From NCBI GenBank assembly GCA_023430825.1, contig JAEYYL010000124.1:1-18084 (forward strand): DNA of 18,084 bases. The letters run 5' to 3'. The translations under genes and the position numbers were made by a program. Numbering within the stretch: position 1 is the first letter of the stretch; each line of letters starts with the position of its first letter. This stretch comes from Verrucomicrobiota bacterium. Lineage in GTDB: Bacteria > Verrucomicrobiota > Verrucomicrobiia > Opitutales > Opitutaceae. Of the stretch, positions 1 to 6,387 are shown in pieces. Under the pieces are notes generated by a model. The model saw only the letters and a list, made by a program, of their open reading frames with translations, ran no database searches and had not been told where the DNA came from.

Positions 1-370
1 CGACGACCTCGCCGGCGTGGACGGTGTCGCCGAGGGATTTGCGCGCCTCGCGCACGAGTCCGGCGAAGCGCGGGGTGGCGCGGGCGATCCGGTCGGCATT
101 GAGTTTGACCTGGCCGTAAACGGCGACGGTTTCGCTGAGCGTGGCGGGGCCGGCGGTCTCGACGGCGATGCCGGCGCGCGCGGCGGAGGCGGCGGGGATC
201 GTGGTCTCGTGCGGCGACGATTCGTCGTCGTGGTCGTTGTGTTCGTCGTGGGCGTGTTCGTGGGCGTCGCTGCCCGGGAGGTGCGTGTGCTGGGAGTGCA
301 GGAGAAACCAGGCTGCGGCGCCGCCGAGGACGAGGACGGCGAGAAGGGGGAGAAATGTTTTCAAGTTCAT
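1..370 (-). CDS. RND efflux periplasmic adaptor subunit (CzcB/CusB-like), partial
   Basis: This is the N-terminal 123 codons of a membrane-fusion protein; the gene runs off the left edge. It would link an inner-membrane RND pump to the TolC-type channel encoded just upstream. The start is ATG at 370, read leftwards. Residues 5-24 form one hydrophobic signal/anchor segment. Residues 25-54 are packed with nine His (25, 28, 30, 37, 39, 41, 44, 47, 54) and many Asp/Glu, a metal-binding type of sequence. After a linker come ETAGPATLSETVAVYGQV and RATPRFAGLVREARKSLGD, the usual start of the beta-barrel and biotinyl-lipoyl hairpin of HlyD/CzcB proteins. It starts 22 bases after the channel gene stop, so one operon is likely. 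The His-rich segment argues for metal ions rather than drugs; which metal is unknown. No Shine-Dalgarno sequence is visible. Confidence 0.9.
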   Translation of the reverse strand, partial: MNLKTFLPLLAVLVLGGAAAWFLLHSQHTHLPGSDAHEHAHDEHNDHDDESSPHETTIPAASAARAGIAVETAGPATLSETVAVYGQVKLNADRIARATPRFAGLVREARKSLGDTVHAGEVV

Positions 371-392
371 GAGCGTTGAGCGGGAGGAGGGT

Positions 393-1619
393 TCAGGGAG
401 TGGCGGGGCCGCCGATGAGTTGTTCGATGGCGACGAGGGTCGTGTGATAACTCGCGGCGGCGGCGACCTGCCGCTGGCGCGCGATGAAGAGGGCGTTGCG
501 GGCTTCGAGGAGATCGCGCACGCCGTAGCGGCCGGCGGTGGCGCCGGCTTCGAGGGCGGCGAGCCATTCCTGCGCGGCGGGAATCATCACGTCGTGCGCG
601 GCGTCGCGCTCGATGCGGGCGTGTTGAAGTTCCTGATACAAGCCGAAGAGCGCGGCGCGGGCGGCGAGGCGCGCGGCTTCCGCTTCGGCGAGGGTGCGAT
701 CGTGTTCGACGCGGGCCTCGGCGGCTTGGAAGTGCGAGAGCGGGCGCGCGGGCCACGCATAGCTGAGGCCGAGGACAAGGCCGAAATCGTCGGAGGCTTC
801 CGTGCGGCGCACGCCGGCGGCCCAGCGCGGTTCGCCGCGCGCGCCGGTGGCGCAGGCGAGTTTCTCCTCGGCGGCGCGCCAGCGGGCGAGCGCGGCGTAA
901 CGCGCTTGCGCGGGCGAGCCGGAGATGCGGTCGGCGAGCGAAGCGTAGTCGGCGACCGGCGGGAGTTCGACGAGATCGGCGGCGGTGCGCTCGAAATCGG
1001 GGGCGCTCTCACCCCAGAGCGCGGCGAGACTTTGTTTCGCGGCGAGCAGCTCGTGTTCGGCGTGTTCGGCGGCGAGGTTGGCGTCGGCGACGGCGAGGCG
1101 CGAGCGGGCGAGGTCGCCGGGTGCGGCGGCCGCGTGGGCGGCGCGCGTTTGCAGGTCGTCGTCGGTTTCGCGCGCGAGGGCAGCGAGATCGTAGGTGACG
1201 TTGAGGTTGGCTTCGGCGGCGGCGACGCGGATGAAACGGCGCGCGGCTTCGGCGAGGAGGTCGAGGCGGCGCTCTTCCCAGGCGAGGCGGTCGGCCTCGT
1301 TGAGCGCGGTGGCGGCATTGACGCGGGCGTCGCGGCGTGTGGCGAAATCGAAGGCGCGGCTGAATTGTAGCGTGGTTTCGAGACTGCGAGCGGCGCGGAG
1401 TTCGTCGGTGCCGAGGGCGTTTTCGAATTCGAGCGAGAGCTCCGGGGCGGGCCGCGACGTGGCCGCGGACGCGCGGGCAGCGGCGAGGGCGGTGGTGGAA
1501 TCGCGGGTGCGGAGCCAAGGGTGTCCGGCGTCGACGCGCGCGAGCGTTTCGCGGAGCGTCAGTGGTGCGGCGGACGCGACGGTGGTGAAGAGGAGAGCGG
1601 AAAAGAGGAAAGTTTTCAT
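393..1619 (-). CDS. TolC-family outer-membrane channel (CzcC/CusC-like)
   Basis: This 408-residue protein has a signal peptide (MKTFLFSALLFTTVASA, cleavage near 17) and the outer-membrane efflux protein fold. LTLRETLARVDAGHPWLR opens the first repeat, and long Ala/Arg/Glu-rich helices with AAARASA and EARNALFIARQRQVAAAASY form the two coiled-coil halves. The length is typical of CzcC-type channels, which are shorter than E. coli TolC (about 490 residues). TolC proteins trimerise into an outer-membrane barrel with a periplasmic tunnel and dock to the adaptor encoded next, so the two should form one tripartite cation-efflux complex. No Shine-Dalgarno sequence is visible. The family call is firm; the substrate is inferred from the His-rich adaptor alone. 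Confidence 0.9.
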   Translation of the reverse strand: MKTFLFSALLFTTVASAAPLTLRETLARVDAGHPWLRTRDSTTALAAARASAATSRPAPELSLEFENALGTDELRAARSLETTLQFSRAFDFATRRDARVNAATALNEADRLAWEERRLDLLAEAARRFIRVAAAEANLNVTYDLAALARETDDDLQTRAAHAAAAPGDLARSRLAVADANLAAEHAEHELLAAKQSLAALWGESAPDFERTAADLVELPPVADYASLADRISGSPAQARYAALARWRAAEEKLACATGARGEPRWAAGVRRTEASDDFGLVLGLSYAWPARPLSHFQAAEARVEHDRTLAEAEAARLAARAALFGLYQELQHARIERDAAHDVMIPAAQEWLAALEAGATAGRYGVRDLLEARNALFIARQRQVAAAASYHTTLVAIEQLIGGPATP

Positions 1620-1648
1620 GACGGAGGGACGGGAGGCGCACGACGGCA

Positions 1649-1666
1649 GGCGCGCCGCAGCGCGCC
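1649..1666. repeat. Short GC hairpin upstream of the channel gene
   Basis: GGCGCGC, a CGCA loop and GCGCGCC form a perfect 7-bp stem in the 122-base gap between the small secreted protein and the channel gene. There is no T-run on either side, so it is not a typical terminator. The right half reads GCAGCGCGCCA, a string also found at 3961-3971 and, as GCAGCGAGCCA, at 9559-9569, so it may be a remnant of a dispersed intergenic repeat. Confidence 0.35.
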
Positions 1667-1741
1667 AAGGGTCGCATCGAAAACGGTGCGACGGACGGGA
1701 AGGGCCGTTTCACTCCGGCGCGCAGGCCGGCAGGAACGGGC

Positions 1742-2134
1742 TCAGACGTGAGCGGTGGGCGCGCGCGACGGCGGTGCGGCGCGGGCGATGAACTGCCAGG
1801 CGACCCGCAATTCCAGCGGCGGCGGATGGCGTTCGGACGAGAGGGTATTGTCCTCGAGGTCGGAGGAGAAATCGGCGAGCGCGGCGAGCAGCGCGAGGAG
1901 CGTATCGCCGGGCGGCGGGACTTTCAGCGAGGGGAGCGCCGCGGTGTAAGTGGCGGACTCGACCGGATGACAAATCTCGGCGGTGGGCTCGCATCCCGCG
2001 TGGGACGCTTCGGCGGCCGGCGTTTCCGGCGCGTGGAGGAAATGGAAGTCCGCGGCTTCGAGGTCGCAGTGCAGCGCGGCGGGCAGCCAGAGCGCGAGCA
2101 GCACGGACGCGACGAATTGGCGGAAGCGGAGCAC
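1742..2134 (-). CDS. Small exported Cys/His-containing protein ahead of the efflux genes
   Basis: This predicted protein of 130 residues starts at GTG (2134). It has a hydrophobic signal segment (FVASVLLALWLPAALHC) and three Cys (HCDLEA, HAGCEP, EICHP) with several His in the first half. It ends in WQFIARAAPPSRAPTAHV. I do not recognise a named domain. From memory, small exported proteins with a similar W-Q-F-x-x-R-A-A ending are encoded ahead of heavy-metal RND operons, which fits its place as first gene of this operon, 122 bases before the channel gene. The residue before the signal-end Cys is His, so it is not a convincing lipobox. A periplasmic metal-binding or sensing role is possible but unproven. 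Codon bias matches the neighbours. Confidence 0.65.
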   Translation of the reverse strand: MLRFRQFVASVLLALWLPAALHCDLEAADFHFLHAPETPAAEASHAGCEPTAEICHPVESATYTAALPSLKVPPPGDTLLALLAALADFSSDLEDNTLSSERHPPPLELRVAWQFIARAAPPSRAPTAHV

Positions 2135-2295
2135 GCGGAGGACGCAAGCGGGCGAAAAGGCGAAGTCAAGCGAGCGGGGCGGGAGCGCTCACCCTACAAA
2201 AATGTAAGGATCGGGAAAGGAGCCGGAAGGGCGGGTGTGCGAGAGTGGTGCGGTTCACCCAACCACGTCGGGAAACTCAAACGCATTTATCGTCT
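2135..2295. promoter_or_regulatory. Divergent control region between the efflux operon and degP
   Basis: These 161 bases separate the leftward efflux operon from the rightward protease gene, so promoters for both must lie here or slightly inside the genes. The sequence holds an A/T-rich dyad, TACA-AAAA-TGTA (2195-2206), inside otherwise G/C-rich DNA. TACA/TGTA half-sites resemble CopY and BlaI operators, but those have two bases between the halves and here there are four, so the match is only suggestive. I could not identify a confident -35/-10 pair in either direction. Confidence 0.4.
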
Positions 2296-3834
2296 ATGAA
2301 ACATCACTCCAATTCCCTTCGCCGCCGCACGACGCTTGCGGTGCTGGCCCTATTCGGCGCAGGCGGTATCGCCTGGTCAGCGGCGGTGGCGGGCGATTCC
2401 AAGCCGTCCGTTTCGGTGAAAGTCGACGACAAGCCGGTGGTCTCGAGTGCGGCTTCGCCGCTGGGGGCCAGCTATGCACCGGTCGTGAAGCGCGTGGCGC
2501 CGAGCGTCGTGAAGGTGCTCGTCGCGGAAAACGCGAAGAGCGTGCCGATGGGCGAACTGCCGCCGTTTTTCAATCATCCGGGGTTTCGGGAATTCTTCGG
2601 CGACCAGTTCGGCGGCCGGGGTGGACGCGGCATGATGCGCCAGCCGCCGTCGCAGGGGCTCGGCTCAGGCGTGATCGTGAGCGAGGACGGTTTCATTCTC
2701 ACCAACAGCCACGTGGTGAAGGGGGCGGATACGATCAAGGTCACGACCAACGACGGACGTGAATTGACAGCGAAGGTCGTTGGCACGGATCCGGAAACGG
2801 ATCTCGCGGTGATCAAGGTCGACGCGAAGGACCTGCCGGCGATCACGTTTGCGGACAGCGACAAGGTCGAGGTCGGCGACAAGGTGCTCGCGGTCGGCAA
2901 TCCATTCGGCATCGGGCAGACGGTGACCAGCGGGATGGTCAGCGGGCTTGGACGTGCGACGCTCGGCCTCGACTACGAAGATTTCATCCAGACGGACGCG
3001 GCGATCAATCCGGGCAATTCGGGCGGCGCGCTGGTCGATGCGGAAGGCCGGCTGATCGGCATCAACACGGCGATCCTTTCGCGCAGCGGCGGGTTCCAGG
3101 GCATCGGTTTCGCGGTGCCGGCGAACCTCGCCCGCAACGTGATGGAGCAGCTCGCGACCAACGGCAAGGTGGTGCGCGGTTATCTCGGGGTGACGATCCA
3201 GGACATCAACGCGGACCTCGCGGCGCATTTCGAGTTGAAGGATCGCAAAGGGGCGCTGGTGGCCGACGTCGCGCCGGGCAGCCCGGCCCAGAAGGCGGGG
3301 CTGCAGAGCGGCGACGTGCTGCTGACGTTCAACGGCAAGCCGGTGACGGACTCGCGTCATCTGAAGCTCACGGTGGCGACGGTGCCGCCGGGGCAGAAGG
3401 TGAAAGCCGAGGTGCTGCGCGACGGCGACCGCGAAACGGTCGAGATCGCGATCGCCGCGCGGCCGTCGGACCGTGCGCTGGCGCAGTCGGGAGGCCGCGG
3501 CAACTTCGGTGGCGCGGAGGATACGGGCACGCTGAACGGCGTGGGCGTGGACGATCTCGATCCGCGCACGCGGCGCGAGTTCGATGTGCCGAAGGAGGTG
3601 CGCGGTGCGCTCGTGACGAGCGTCGCGCCCGAGTCGGCTGCCGCGGAGGCGGGCCTGCAGCCCGGCGATGTGATTCAGGAGATCAATCGCCGGCCGGTGA
3701 AGAACGCGGACGACGCGGTGAAGCTCACCGAAAGCGCTGAAAACAAGAAGACCCTGCTGCGCATCTGGAATCAGCGTGGCACGCGTTACGTGGTGGTCGA
3801 CGAGACCGAGGCGAACGCGGACGGGAATTCGTAA
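2296..3834 (+). CDS. degP: DegP/HtrA (Do-family) periplasmic serine protease
   Basis: This 512-residue envelope protease/chaperone degrades or holds misfolded periplasmic proteins. The start is ATG 2296; an in-frame upstream ATG at 2245 would put charged residues before the signal peptide. Residues 1-32 are the signal peptide (ending SAAVA). The trypsin-like domain carries the complete triad: His139 in TNSHVV, Asp169 in ETDLAVI, Ser242 in NPGNSGGAL. The 30- and 73-residue spacings are close to those of E. coli DegP. PDZ1 begins near 295 (GYLGVTIQD) and PDZ2 near 416 (VDDLDPRTRREFDVP), the full DegP layout. A Gly/Arg/Met-rich segment (GGRGGRGMM) lies where DegP has its LA loop. A terminator follows at 3913-3942, so it is probably a single-gene transcript. 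Its divergence from the metal-efflux operon suggests an envelope-stress locus. Confidence 0.95.
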   Translation: MKHHSNSLRRRTTLAVLALFGAGGIAWSAAVAGDSKPSVSVKVDDKPVVSSAASPLGASYAPVVKRVAPSVVKVLVAENAKSVPMGELPPFFNHPGFREFFGDQFGGRGGRGMMRQPPSQGLGSGVIVSEDGFILTNSHVVKGADTIKVTTNDGRELTAKVVGTDPETDLAVIKVDAKDLPAITFADSDKVEVGDKVLAVGNPFGIGQTVTSGMVSGLGRATLGLDYEDFIQTDAAINPGNSGGALVDAEGRLIGINTAILSRSGGFQGIGFAVPANLARNVMEQLATNGKVVRGYLGVTIQDINADLAAHFELKDRKGALVADVAPGSPAQKAGLQSGDVLLTFNGKPVTDSRHLKLTVATVPPGQKVKAEVLRDGDRETVEIAIAARPSDRALAQSGGRGNFGGAEDTGTLNGVGVDDLDPRTRREFDVPKEVRGALVTSVAPESAAAEAGLQPGDVIQEINRRPVKNADDAVKLTESAENKKTLLRIWNQRGTRYVVVDETEANADGNS

Positions 3835-3912
3835 CAATTGGCAGTGAAACGACAGGTGTAACTCAGTCGGTGTTTGTGTGCTAGTCAGTGTGTGTGTCAG
3901 GTGTGCAACAAC

Positions 3913-3942
3913 AGCTCCGGGCGGAAACGCCCGGAGCTTTTT
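3913..3942 (+). terminator. Rho-independent terminator of degP
   Basis: A perfect 11-bp stem AGCTCCGGGCG / CGCCCGGAGCT with a GAAA tetraloop is followed directly by a run of five T. It lies 78 bases after the degP stop. The T-run is only on the plus-strand side. Confidence 0.93.
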
Positions 3943-3952
3943 GCGGGCGCCG

Positions 3953-4004
3953 CGTTGCGCGCAGCGCGCCACCTACGTCGAGCAGGCACGCCCGGAGGCG
4001 TGCC
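3953..4004. repeat. Intergenic palindromic element between degP terminator and response regulator
   Basis: Two hairpins lie side by side: CGTTGC-GC-GCAGCG (3953-3966, one T-G pair) and the perfect GGCACGCC-CGGA-GGCGTGCC (3985-4004). The text between them, GCGCCACCTACGTCGAGCAG, resembles 9565-9591, where CGCTGC-TCAC-GCAGCG is followed by AGCCACGTCGA and then GAGCAGGC. This looks like a dispersed repeat rather than a gene-specific regulator. Confidence 0.55.
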
Positions 4005-4058
4005 GCTGCGCACTAAATGATTTCAACTTTGGAACGTTCGAACCAGATTTCGGCCCTC

Positions 4059-4724
4059 ATGCGCGTGCTCGTGGTGGAAGATGACGCCAAGATCGCCTCC
4101 TTCGTGGTCAAAGGCCTGAAGCAGGAAGGCTACGCCGTCGATCATGCGCCGGATGGCGACACGGGCCTCGCACTCGCAAGCTCGACGAGCTACGACGCGG
4201 CGGTGGTCGACATCATGCTGCCGGGGCTGGACGGGCTGAGCCTCGTGCGGCGGTTGCGCGGGCAGCGGAGCGATGTGCCGGTGTTGTTTTTGAGCGCGCG
4301 AGCGACGGTGGAGGATCGGGTGAAGGGATTGCAGGCGGGCGGCGACGACTATCTGACGAAGCCGTTCGCGTTCGCGGAGCTGTCGGCCCGGTTGCAGGCG
4401 TTGATCCGACGGGCGACGCGGGCACCGGAATCGACGAAGGTGTCGGCGGGCGACGTGACGATGGATCTGGTCGCGCGCACCGTGACGGTGGCGGGCGAGC
4501 CGGTGGAATTGCAGCCGCGAGAGTTTGCGCTGCTGGAGTATCTGCTGCGACACGCGGGGCGGCCGGTGACGAAGGTGATGCTGCTCGAGCACGTGTGGGA
4601 CTACAGCTTCGATCCGCAGACGAACGTGGTGGATGTATTGGTTTCGCGGTTACGCAGCAAAATCGATCCGGAGAAGACGCGGATCGAGACGCTGCGGGGC
4701 GTGGGGTATGTGTTTAGGAAATGA
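4059..4724 (+). CDS. OmpR/PhoB-family response regulator
   Basis: This is a 221-residue DNA-binding regulator. The receiver domain (1-115) starts MRVLVVEDD with acidic residues at 7-9, the phospho-acceptor Asp51 in VVDIMLPGLDG, and Lys101 in DYLTKPF. The winged-helix domain covers about 125-221, with LQPREFALLEYLLRHAGRPV, VWDYSFDPQTNVVDVLVSRL and the C-terminal wing ETLRGVGYVFRK. I chose ATG 4059 because it gives the canonical receiver N-terminus; ATG 4017 in frame would add 14 residues. Neither has a Shine-Dalgarno sequence. A small palindrome GAACGTTC (4032-4039) precedes the start. The sequence style is like CusR/CopR metal-response regulators. The cognate kinase follows, separated by a palindromic repeat. 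Control of the nearby efflux operon or degP is inferred only from position. Confidence 0.95.
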   Translation: MRVLVVEDDAKIASFVVKGLKQEGYAVDHAPDGDTGLALASSTSYDAAVVDIMLPGLDGLSLVRRLRGQRSDVPVLFLSARATVEDRVKGLQAGGDDYLTKPFAFAELSARLQALIRRATRAPESTKVSAGDVTMDLVARTVTVAGEPVELQPREFALLEYLLRHAGRPVTKVMLLEHVWDYSFDPQTNVVDVLVSRLRSKIDPEKTRIETLRGVGYVFRK

Positions 4725-4752
4725 AGACGGCGGAGACGAACACCTGGTTTTG

Positions 4753-4829
4753 GGTAGGAGCCTGCTTGCAGGCGATGGTTTGTGCGATCACGGGCGGGGC
4801 GCGATATCGCCTGCAAGCAGGCTCCTACC
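4753..4829. repeat. Paired inverted REP-like element (GTAGGAGCCTGC family)
   Basis: Two copies of GGTAGGAGCCTGCTTGCAGG followed by CGAT face each other: 4753-4776 and 4806-4829 are exact reverse complements over 24 bases, with a 29-base spacer. Each arm also folds alone (GCCTGC-TT-GCAGGC). A GTAGGAG head plus a short hairpin is the layout of REP sequences, and two inverted REPs form a typical mobile pair. A single arm recurs at 18046-18071 with one base change, and a degenerate copy lies at 9586-9611. It fills most of the gap between the response regulator and its kinase. Confidence 0.88.
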
Positions 4830-4838
4830 TCGAGCTTC

Positions 4839-4845
4839 GGAGGAG
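4839..4845 (+). promoter_or_regulatory. Shine-Dalgarno sequence deciding the GTG start of the sensor kinase
   Basis: GGAGGAG ends six bases before GTG 4852. It is the clearest ribosome binding site in a window where most genes have none, and it supports the GTG start over in-frame starts further upstream inside the repeat or the regulator gene. Confidence 0.75.
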
Positions 4846-4851
4846 CGCGGC

Positions 4852-6276
4852 GTGAAAGAAGACGTGACGGATCGCTGGCAGCGGTCGCTCGCGGTGCGGT
4901 TGAGCGTGTGGATCGCGCTGCTGTTCACCGTGGGATTCTCGGCGATCTTCGGGCTGCTTTACTGGACGCTCGGGCGGCAGATCGAGATGCGGGAACTGGA
5001 GGCGCTGGAGCTGCGGTTGCAGCAGTATGCGGATATTTACGCGGCGACGGGACTGGGGGGCTTGCGGCAGCGCGTGGCGGAGGACAGCGCGGGGCCGCAC
5101 GTGCGGTCGTTGTTCATCCGGCTGGTGGGGCGCGATGGCGGGGCGGTGTGGGGAAAGGTTCCGCCGGATTGGATCGAGGCGGACGCGCGTCGCGTCGCGG
5201 TGCCCGATGGCTGGGGCGGCTGGAAGGAGCGGCAGAATTACACGCTGCGCGTGCCGCGCGACGTGGAGCAGGATCTGGCGGTGGCGGCGCGCGTTCTGGT
5301 GGACGGTCGCTTGCTGCAAGTGGCGCGGAGCACGGACAGCCGGGCGATGTTGCTGACGCCGCTGCGGAAAACGTTTTTGTGGATCGGCGGCGCGGTGGTG
5401 GTGGTGGGGTTCGGCGCGGGCGTGGTGGTGGCGCGACGGGCGACGCGGCCGTTGCGCGACGTCGTCACCACGGCGCGGCGGATCGTGGCGACGGGCGCGC
5501 TGGATGCGCGGGTGCCGCCGCCGCGGCGCGACGACGACGTGGCGGAACTGGTGCGGGCGTTCAACACGGTGCTCGACAAGAATGCGGGGCTGTTGCGCGC
5601 GATGCGCGAGGCACTGGACAACGTCGCGCACGATCTGCGCACGCCGCTGACGCGGCTGCGCGGGACGGCGGAGCTGGCGCTGCAGGCGGGGGAAGGCGCG
5701 CGAACGAAGGACGAGGCGCTCGCGGAGTGCGTGGAGCAGGCGGACGAGGTCCTGCGGCTGCTGCGGGCGCTGATGGAAATCTCGGAGGCGGAGGCGGGGA
5801 TGTTGAAACTGGAGAAGACCGCGGCCGATCTGGGCGAGCTGGCGCGGCGGGCGGCCGAACTGTATTCAGAAGTTGGTGACGCGAAGGGCGTGGCGGTCGG
5901 GGTGGAGGTGAACGGCGCGGTGCCGGTGCTGGCGGATGCGACGCGGTTGCGGCAGGCGGTGGCAAACCTGGTCGACAACGCGGTGAAATACACGCCGTCG
6001 GGCGGGCGGGTGACGGTGCGGGCGGGGGTGGAGGCGAACGAAGCGGTGTTGAGCGTGAGCGACACGGGTCCGGGCGTGCCGGTGGCGGAGCAGCCGCGCG
6101 TGTGGGAGCGGCTGTATCGCGGCGACGCGAGCCGGTCGGAGCGGGGGCTCGGGCTCGGGCTGGCGCTGGTGCGGGCGATCGTGGAGGCGCACGGCGGTCG
6201 GGTGGCGTTGCGCAACGGGGAGGAGGGCGGCGGAGCGGTCTTTGAGGTGAGGCTGCCTGTGGCGTTGGCCGGATGA
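4852..6276 (+). CDS. Sensor histidine kinase (HAMP, HisKA, HATPase), partner of the OmpR-type regulator
   Basis: This is a 474-residue inner-membrane kinase. TM1 is at about 17-38 (LSVWIALLFTVGFSAIFGLL), a periplasmic sensor region at 39-173, and TM2 at about 174-196 (FLWIGGAVVVVGFGAGVVVA). HAMP follows at about 197-250 (RRATRPLRDVVTTARRI), then the HisKA helix pair with His260 in NVAHDLRTPLTRL. The ATP domain has its N box in NLVDNAVKYTPSGG, DTGPGVP, and GLGLGLALVRAIVEAHGG. The start is GTG 4852, supported by GGAGGAG upstream. The frame stays open upstream to 4633, but that part overlaps the regulator gene and the repeat. The sensor domain has no recognisable ligand motif; its layout is like CusS/CopS-type metal sensors. 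The order regulator then kinase is usual for an operon, though the REP pair in between could uncouple expression. Confidence 0.94.
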   Translation: MKEDVTDRWQRSLAVRLSVWIALLFTVGFSAIFGLLYWTLGRQIEMRELEALELRLQQYADIYAATGLGGLRQRVAEDSAGPHVRSLFIRLVGRDGGAVWGKVPPDWIEADARRVAVPDGWGGWKERQNYTLRVPRDVEQDLAVAARVLVDGRLLQVARSTDSRAMLLTPLRKTFLWIGGAVVVVGFGAGVVVARRATRPLRDVVTTARRIVATGALDARVPPPRRDDDVAELVRAFNTVLDKNAGLLRAMREALDNVAHDLRTPLTRLRGTAELALQAGEGARTKDEALAECVEQADEVLRLLRALMEISEAEAGMLKLEKTAADLGELARRAAELYSEVGDAKGVAVGVEVNGAVPVLADATRLRQAVANLVDNAVKYTPSGGRVTVRAGVEANEAVLSVSDTGPGVPVAEQPRVWERLYRGDASRSERGLGLGLALVRAIVEAHGGRVALRNGEEGGGAVFEVRLPVALAG

Positions 6277-6387
6277 CACGATAAGGGCGGATTCGGCGTT
6301 GCAGCGCCGGGGTGTTGTGGCGGAGTTGCAATCGTTGGGCGGTGCGCCGCAGACGGGCGGCCACGGTGCAACACAACCCCTGCCTCA

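Noticed and set aside
141..1370. Long plus-strand open frame (409 codons) opposite the channel gene
   Set aside because: It is rich in Gly/Ala/Arg/Glu with no domain and mirrors the G/C-rich third positions of the true minus-strand TolC-type gene, which has a signal peptide and family motifs.
2271..2295. GGAAAC ... CGTC resembling an ECF sigma factor promoter for degP
   Set aside because: The spacing is only 14 bases and the predicted start would fall inside the degP coding region, so it cannot serve the annotated start.
2665..3972. Long minus-strand open frame opposite degP
   Set aside because: It is His/Arg-rich without motifs, and degP on the plus strand has the full catalytic triad and PDZ domains.
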